The notes under the pieces were generated by a model that was given only the letters and a program-made list of their open reading frames with translations, did not search any database and was not told where the DNA came from. From Microcebus murinus (Eukaryota; Chordata; Mammalia; Primates; Cheirogaleidae), in NCBI RefSeq assembly GCF_040939455.1, contig NC_134120.1, positions 59,253,501 through 59,317,500 on the forward strand: a stretch of DNA of 64,000 nt, read 5' to 3'. Of this stretch, positions 58,608 through 64,000 are shown piece by piece (the stretch's first letter is position 1; each line of letters starts with the position of its first letter). A program made the position numbers and the translations under genes.

Positions 58608-61600
58608 ATGAACAGAAATCTGCCCCACCTAGCAGTTATCTCAATAAACGTGAATGGCTTGAACTCCTCACTCAAGAGACATAGTCTGGCCAAATGGATA
58701 AAAAAACAAAAGCCAAGTATTTGCTGCCTTCAGGAAACACATCTAACCTGCAATGATACAGTTAGACTAAAGGTAAAGGGGTAGAGAACAATATTTCAAG
58801 GAAATGCAAGCCAAATGAAAACTGGCATGATGGTGCTGATTACAGATAATTTAGTTTTTAAATCAACTAAAGTAATAAAAGACAAAGAAGGTCACTATAT
58901 AATGGTGAAGGGTACAGTTCAACAAGAAGACATAACAATTCTAAATATATATGCACCCAACCTAGGTGCACCCAGATTCATAAAGCAAACTCTACTTGAT
59001 CTAAAAAAATGGAAAAACAACAACACCATAGTAGTCGGAGACTTTGACACCCACTGACAGAACAGGACAGATCCTCCAAACAGAAAATCGACAAAGAAAT
59101 AATGAACTTAAACAGAACCCTAGAAATAATGGGCCTGACTGACATTTACAGGACATTCTACCCCAAAACCATTCTTCTCATCAGCTCATGGGTCATTCTC
59201 TAAGATTGACCATATCCTACGACACAAAGCACATCTCAAACAATTTTAAAAAATAGAAATTATACCATGTATCTTTTCAGACCACAGTGGAATAAATGTA
59301 GAAATCAACCATAACAGGTGTTCTCATTTCTACACAAAGTTGTGGAAACTAAACAACATTCTGCACAATGATCACTTCATAAATGAGGAAATCAAGATGG
59401 AAATCTAAAAATTCTTTGAACTAAATGGAAAGTGACATGAGTTACCAAAACCTGTGGGACACAGCTAAAGCAGTCCTGAGAGGAAAGTTTATTTCCATAA
59501 ATGCCTATATCCAACAGTCAAAAACATTACAAATAGACAACCTAATTAATCATCTCAAAGAGCTGGAAAAAGAAGAACAGGCTGATCCAAAACCCAGCAG
59601 AAGAAATGAAATCATTAAGATCAAATCAGAACTAAATGAAATTGACAAGAGGGAAACTATACAGAAGATTAATAAAACAAAAAGTTAGTTCTTTGAAAAA
59701 ATAAACAAAATTGACACACCACTGGCTAGACTAACAAAAAGCAAAAAAGAAAAATCTCTAATAAGCTCCATCAGGAACAATAAGGAGAAGTTACAACTGA
59801 TGCCACGGAGATACAAGATATAATTTATGAATACTACAAAAACTTCTATGCACACAAACTGGAAAATGTGGAGGAAATGGATAATTTCTTAGAAACACAT
59901 AGCCTCCCTAGGCTCAACCAGGAAGAAATACAATTCCTGAACAGACCAATATCAAGTACCGAAATTGAAACAGCAATAAAAAAAACCTTCCTAAAAAGAA
60001 AAGTCCTGGACCAGATGGTTTCAGACCCAAATTTTACCACACCTATAAAGAAGAACTGGTGCCTATCCTGCAGAAATTATTCCATAACATCAAGAAGGAT
60101 GGAATTATCCCCAAAACATTTTATGAAGCAAACATAACCCTGATACCAAAACCAGGAAAGGATGCAACAAAAAAAGAAAACTACAGACCAATATCCCTTA
60201 TGAATATAGATGCAAAAATTCTCAACAAAATCCTAACCAATCAAATCCAGGTGCTTTTCAAGAAAATAATCCATCACAACCAAGTGGGCTTCATCCCAAG
60301 GATGCAGGGATGGTTCAACATACACAAATCTATAAATGTAATTCACCATATAAACAGAACCAAAAACAAAGACCATATGATCCACTCAACAGACACAGAA
60401 AAATCATTTGACAAAATTCAACACACTTTTATGATAAGAACGCTCAACAAAATAGGCATAGATGGGGCCTACCTAAAAATGATACAAGCCATATATGACA
60501 AACCCACAGCCAATATCATACTGAATGGGGAAAAACTGAAAGAATTCCCACTTACAATTAGAACTAGACAAGGTTGCCCACTATCTCCACTTCTATTCAA
60601 CATAGTGCTGGAAGTCCTTGCTACAGCAATCACACAAGAGAGCAGAATTAAGGGCATCCAAATGGAAGCAGAAGAGATAAAACTCTCACTCTTTGCTGAT
60701 GACATGATATTATACCTAGAAAACCCCAAGGATTCAACCAAGAGACTCCTTGATCTGATCAATGAATTTGGTAAACTCTCAGGATACAAAATCAATACAC
60801 AGAAATCAGAGGCATTCATATACGCCAACAACAGTACAAGTAAGAACCAAATCAAAGACTCAATTCCCTTCAAAATAGCAACAAAGAAATTAAAGTACCT
60901 AGAAATATATTTAACTAAGGAGGTAAAAGACCTCTACAGGGAGAATTATGAAACACTGAAGAAAGAAATAGCAGAGGATGTAAACAGGTGGAAGAATATA
61001 CCATACTCCTGGGTGAGCAGAGTCAACATTGTTAAAAATTTCTATACTACCCAAAGTGACCTACAGAGTCAATGCAATCCCTATTAAAATACCATCATCA
61101 TTCTTCACAGATATAGAAAAAAATAATTTTACACTTCGTATGGAACCAGAGTAGACCCCGTATAGCAAAATCAATCCTAGGCAATAAAAAACAAAAATAG
61201 GAGGTATCAATTTATCAGACTTCAAACTATACTACAAGGCTGTAGTCATTGAAACAGCTTGGGACTGGCACAAGAACAGGGACATTGACCAGTGGAACAG
61301 AACAGAGAACCCAGATAGAAAACCATCCTCATATAGTCAACTAATCTTCGACAAACCAGACAAAAACATACACTGGGGTAAAGAATCCTTATTCAATAAA
61401 TGGTGCTGGGGAAACTGGATAGACACATGTAGAAGAATGAAACAGGATCCACACTTTTCACCTCTCACAAAAATCAACTCATGCTGGGTAACAGACTTGA
61501 ACATTAGGTGTGAAACTATTAGAATCCTAGAGGAAAACATTGGAAATAGTCTTCTAGACATTGGCCTAGGCAAAGAATTTATGAAGAAGACCCCAAAGGC

Positions 61601-62428
61601 AATCACAGCAGCAACAAAAATAAGTAAATGGGGACTGATCAAATTAAAAAGCTTCTGCACAGCCAAAGAAACTGTCAAGAGAGCAAACAGACAACCCACA
61701 GAATGGGGAAAAATTTTTGCAAGCTACACATCCGATAAAGGGCTGATAACAAGAATTTATTTAGAACTCAGGAAAATCAGCAAGAAAAAAATCAAACAAC
61801 CCTATCAAAAAGTGGGCAAAGGACATGAACAGAAATTTTTCAAAAGAAGACAGAATAAAGGCCAACAAACGTATGACAAATGCTCAACATCTCTAATCAT
61901 CAGGCAAATGCAAATCAAAACTGCAATGAGATATCACTTATCTCCAGTAAGAATGGCCTTTATCAAAAAGTCCCCAAACAATAAATGTTGGCATGGATGC
62001 AGAGAGAGAGGAACACTCCTACATTGCTGGTGGGACTTCAAACTGGTTCAGCCTCTGTGGAAAACAATATGGAGATACCTTAAAGTGATACAAGTAGATC
62101 TACCATTTGATCCACCAATTCCACTATTGGGCACCTATCCAAAAGATCAAATGACACTCTACAAATGGGACACCTGCACTCGAATGTTATAGCAGCACAG
62201 TTCACAATCCCAAAGGTGTGGAAACAACCCAGGTGCCCATCAATAGATCAGTAGATTAATAAAATGTCGTATATGTATACCATGAAGTATTATTCAGCTT
62301 TAAGAAACAATGGTGATATAGCACCTTTTGTATATTCCTGGATAGAGCTGGATCCCATTCTACTAAATGATGTATCTCAAGAATGGAAAAACAAGCACCA
62401 CATGTACTCCCCAGCAAATTGGTATTAA
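58608..62428 (+). pseudogene. L1 ORF2, many stops and frameshifts
   Basis: Endonuclease (INVNGLN, QETHL, then GDFDTH where the younger copy has GDFNTP), reverse transcriptase ([13 protein letters not shown] and FADD near 60,690) and the Cys-rich end [18 protein letters not shown] can be followed over the full length. The last cysteine of that motif is Phe here. Stops or frameshifts break it near 58,785, 59,057, 59,688, 60,000, 61,060 and elsewhere. Confidence 0.92.
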
Positions 62429-62556
62429 CGGATCAACACTTAAGTTGACATATAGGAATAACATTTATTGAGTGTAGGGAGGGTGGGCATGGGCAATGTA
62501 GGGAACCTTAATATTTGTACCCCCATAATATGCTGAAATAAATAATAAATAAAATA

Positions 62557-62665
62557 GCTACTAGATTTCCAACATTAAAAAAAAAAATCCTCAAGCACAC
62601 AGGCTCAAATCCTCAGCATTAGGTTTGGGTTTGACTCTTTCTCGTTTCTCCTGTTTTTTCAGACA
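62557..62665. other. Extra 109 bp between L1 tail and host L1
   Basis: TAGCTACTAGATTTCCAACA, an A11-12 run, then TCCTCAAGCACACAGGCTCA and pyrimidine-rich DNA up to CAGACA. It belongs neither to the L1 3' UTR nor to the host L1. It may be 3'-transduced. Confidence 0.5.
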
Positions 62666-63180
62666 TAAAAGTACTTTGAGATGAATGAAAATGAAGGCAT
62701 GACATATCAAAACTTATGTTATGCAGCTAATGCAGTGCTTAGAGAGAAATTTATAGCTATAAAAACCTGTATTAAGGCCAGGCGTGGTGGCTCACGCCTG
62801 TAATCCTAGCACTTTGGGAGGCCGAGGAGGATTGCTCAAGGTCAGGAGTTCAAAACCAGCCTGAGTGAGACCCCGTCTCTACCAAAAAATAGAAATAAAT
62901 TAATTGACCAACTAAAAATATATATACAAAAAATTAGCCAGGCATGGTGGCGCATGCCTGTAGTCCCAGCTACTCGGGAGACTGAGGCAGGAGGATCGCT
63001 GAGCCCCAGAGATTGAGGTTGCTGTGAGCCAGGCTGACGCCACGGCACTCACTCTAGCCTGGGCAACAAAGTGAGACTCTGTCTCAAAAAAAAAACCTGT
63101 ATTAAGAAAGAAACAAGATCTCAAATCAATATCCTAACATTCTACTTTAACATATTAGGGGAAAAAATAGAAAACTAAGC
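62666..63180 (+). mobile_element. Old L1 ORF2, host, right part, split by an Alu
   Basis: CTTTGAGATGAATGAAAATG, CATATCAAAACTTATGTTAT and TGCTTAGAGAGAAATTTATA continue the host L1 of 55,905-55,995; after the Alu, AGATCTCAAATCAATATCCT follows. Confidence 0.82.
62775..63091 (+). mobile_element. Lemur-type Alu with exact target duplication
   Basis: GGCCAGGCGTGGTGGCTCAC to poly(A). AAAACCTGTATTAA flanks it exactly (62,761-62,774 and 63,092-63,105). A small gap in the left arm removes the GGCGGG step. Confidence 0.96.
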
Positions 63181-63914
63181 CCAAAGTAGGGCTTCTTCCC
63201 TCACCAGCAGCTTCTGCCCCAATGGATACTGCATCTCCTCCCTTCCAGAGGAATCCGCCCTCTCCCCAAAGTGGCCCTGCCTAAGTGGGCCACTTCTGAG
63301 CCCTCCAGGCCCGACCCACACCTTGTCTTAACCTCTGCAGCTGATTTTCAATCTTGCTCACAGCATTTCCTCCTTAGAGCAGAGCCGTCTCCTCTATGGC
63401 TGCTTGCTGACTCCTCCTTGCTCCTGGGCTTCTCGGCCACACTGCCGCCCCACTGTGACTGCCTGTGAAGATTCCACTGGTTCTGAGAACTTTCGGCCCC
63501 AGTTAAATGTAATTTTGAGTTTTTCTTTGTATTCTAGAATCACTGAAGATGCAAAGTTTTTGTTACTTGTGGGGTAGAGGGAAGTTCAGGATCCTCATTG
63601 CTCTGTATAGCTTTTAGAACCAAGAAAGGAAGATCTGGAACTTAAGCTGCTGCCAAGCTCCTGCCAGAACCCAAGTGCCCTTCCAAATACTCCTGAACTT
63701 TTATTTACAAGCAACTCAGTCTTGCCCACAGTTTGTATAAGAAGTACACAGGGCGGCTGCCCTGCCCTTGGAGCTGGGGTGCTCCTAGGTCGCACTCATG
63801 CAACTTTCTCACCAAGGAACAGAGGACATCACCCCTCGCACCACATTTTTGCTGGTTTATTGAGCCAGGGCTCATATGGCAATTCAATTCTGATGCCAAC
63901 CACTGAGAGTTACC
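63181..63914. other. Unique DNA, no gene seen
   Basis: Mixed composition with frames under 70 codons. I recognise no repeat family. Confidence 0.45.
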
Positions 63915-64000
63915 ATGTTTCCCCGAGGATAAGACCTCCCCATAAAATAAGCCCTAGCAGGATTTCTAAGCATTTGCGCAATACAAACCCTAGCCCGAAA
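63915..64000. repeat. Start of an unidentified repeat, cut by the window end
   Basis: ATGTTTCCCCGAGGATAAGA is followed by CCCCATAAAATAAGCCCTAG and, after a spacer with CATTTGCGCAATACAAACCC, by TAGCCCGAAA. The motif CCC-(C/G)A-AATAAGnCCTA appears at least twice in imperfect form. It looks like a transposon terminus built of short repeats. Confidence 0.5.

Larger units (their letters stand above)
55998..62556 (+). mobile_element. Second full-length L1, inactive
   Basis: Starts GGAGCAAGATGGCAGATGAG, has a GC-rich 5' UTR of about 1.5 kb, ORF1 and ORF2 with many stops and frameshifts, and a 3' end TTGTACCCCCATAATATGCT with an AATAAATAATAAATAAA tail. It is older than the L1 at 33.9 kb but related to it throughout the coding part. 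The flanks AAAAATTACTTTGA (55,982-55,995) and TAAAAGTACTTTGA (62,666-62,679) look like a worn target duplication. Confidence 0.93.

Overview
This window is nuclear DNA of a strepsirrhine primate, most likely a Malagasy lemur. The main evidence is the Alu copies. Most carry a lineage-typical spacer between the two arms (AGAAAGAAATTAATTGGCCA, then a TA-rich stretch) and the right-arm ending GTGAGCTAGGCTGACGCCACGGCACTCACTC. Dimeric AluJ-like copies, free 7SL-derived monomers, MIR, L2, old L1, MaLR and hAT pieces are present too, as in any primate. I found no host protein-coding gene, tRNA or rRNA that I can defend. Nearly every long open frame belongs to an L1, a minisatellite or GC-rich noncoding DNA.

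Layout. 1-88 is the edge of a young LTR in reverse orientation. 89-11,000 is mostly GC-rich unique DNA holding an old antisense L1, MIR, MaLR LTRs with a nested Alu, a 150-bp inverted repeat and a 56-bp direct repeat. 10.7-11.2 kb is a TGGA-type minisatellite. 12.9-15.0 kb is a decayed but full-span hAT DNA transposon. 15.6-25.9 kb mixes Alus, L2, L1 and MaLR pieces with GC-rich unique DNA and a 0.84-kb CA-rich minisatellite. 25.9-33.1 kb is largely unique, with a complete solo LTR at 29,602-29,929 that has a perfect 6-bp target duplication. From 33.1 kb to 63.2 kb the DNA is almost wall-to-wall LINE. A young, nearly intact L1 (33,926-39,646) sits in an old antisense L1. A long antisense stack of L1/HAL1-like and L2 pieces follows (40.0-54.1 kb). 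A second full-length but dead L1 (about 55,998-62,556) is inserted in another old L1. The last 86 bases look like the start of an unidentified repeat with an internal motif array.

The elements form clear insertion orders read from target-site duplications and split hosts: Alu into MaLR, Alu into L1, L1 into L1, and an LTR next to an Alu-monomer tail. Most distinctive are: a perfect 93-bp copy of an old L1 3' region placed inside a MaLR 1.6 kb away; a 40-nt 5' fragment of U2 snRNA inside an old L1; the young L1 with a non-canonical 5' end and only two clear coding lesions; and the solo LTR with a compact set of promoter motifs. I did not find a new gene system, and I say so plainly. The findings are events in mobile-element history and possible regulatory sequence.
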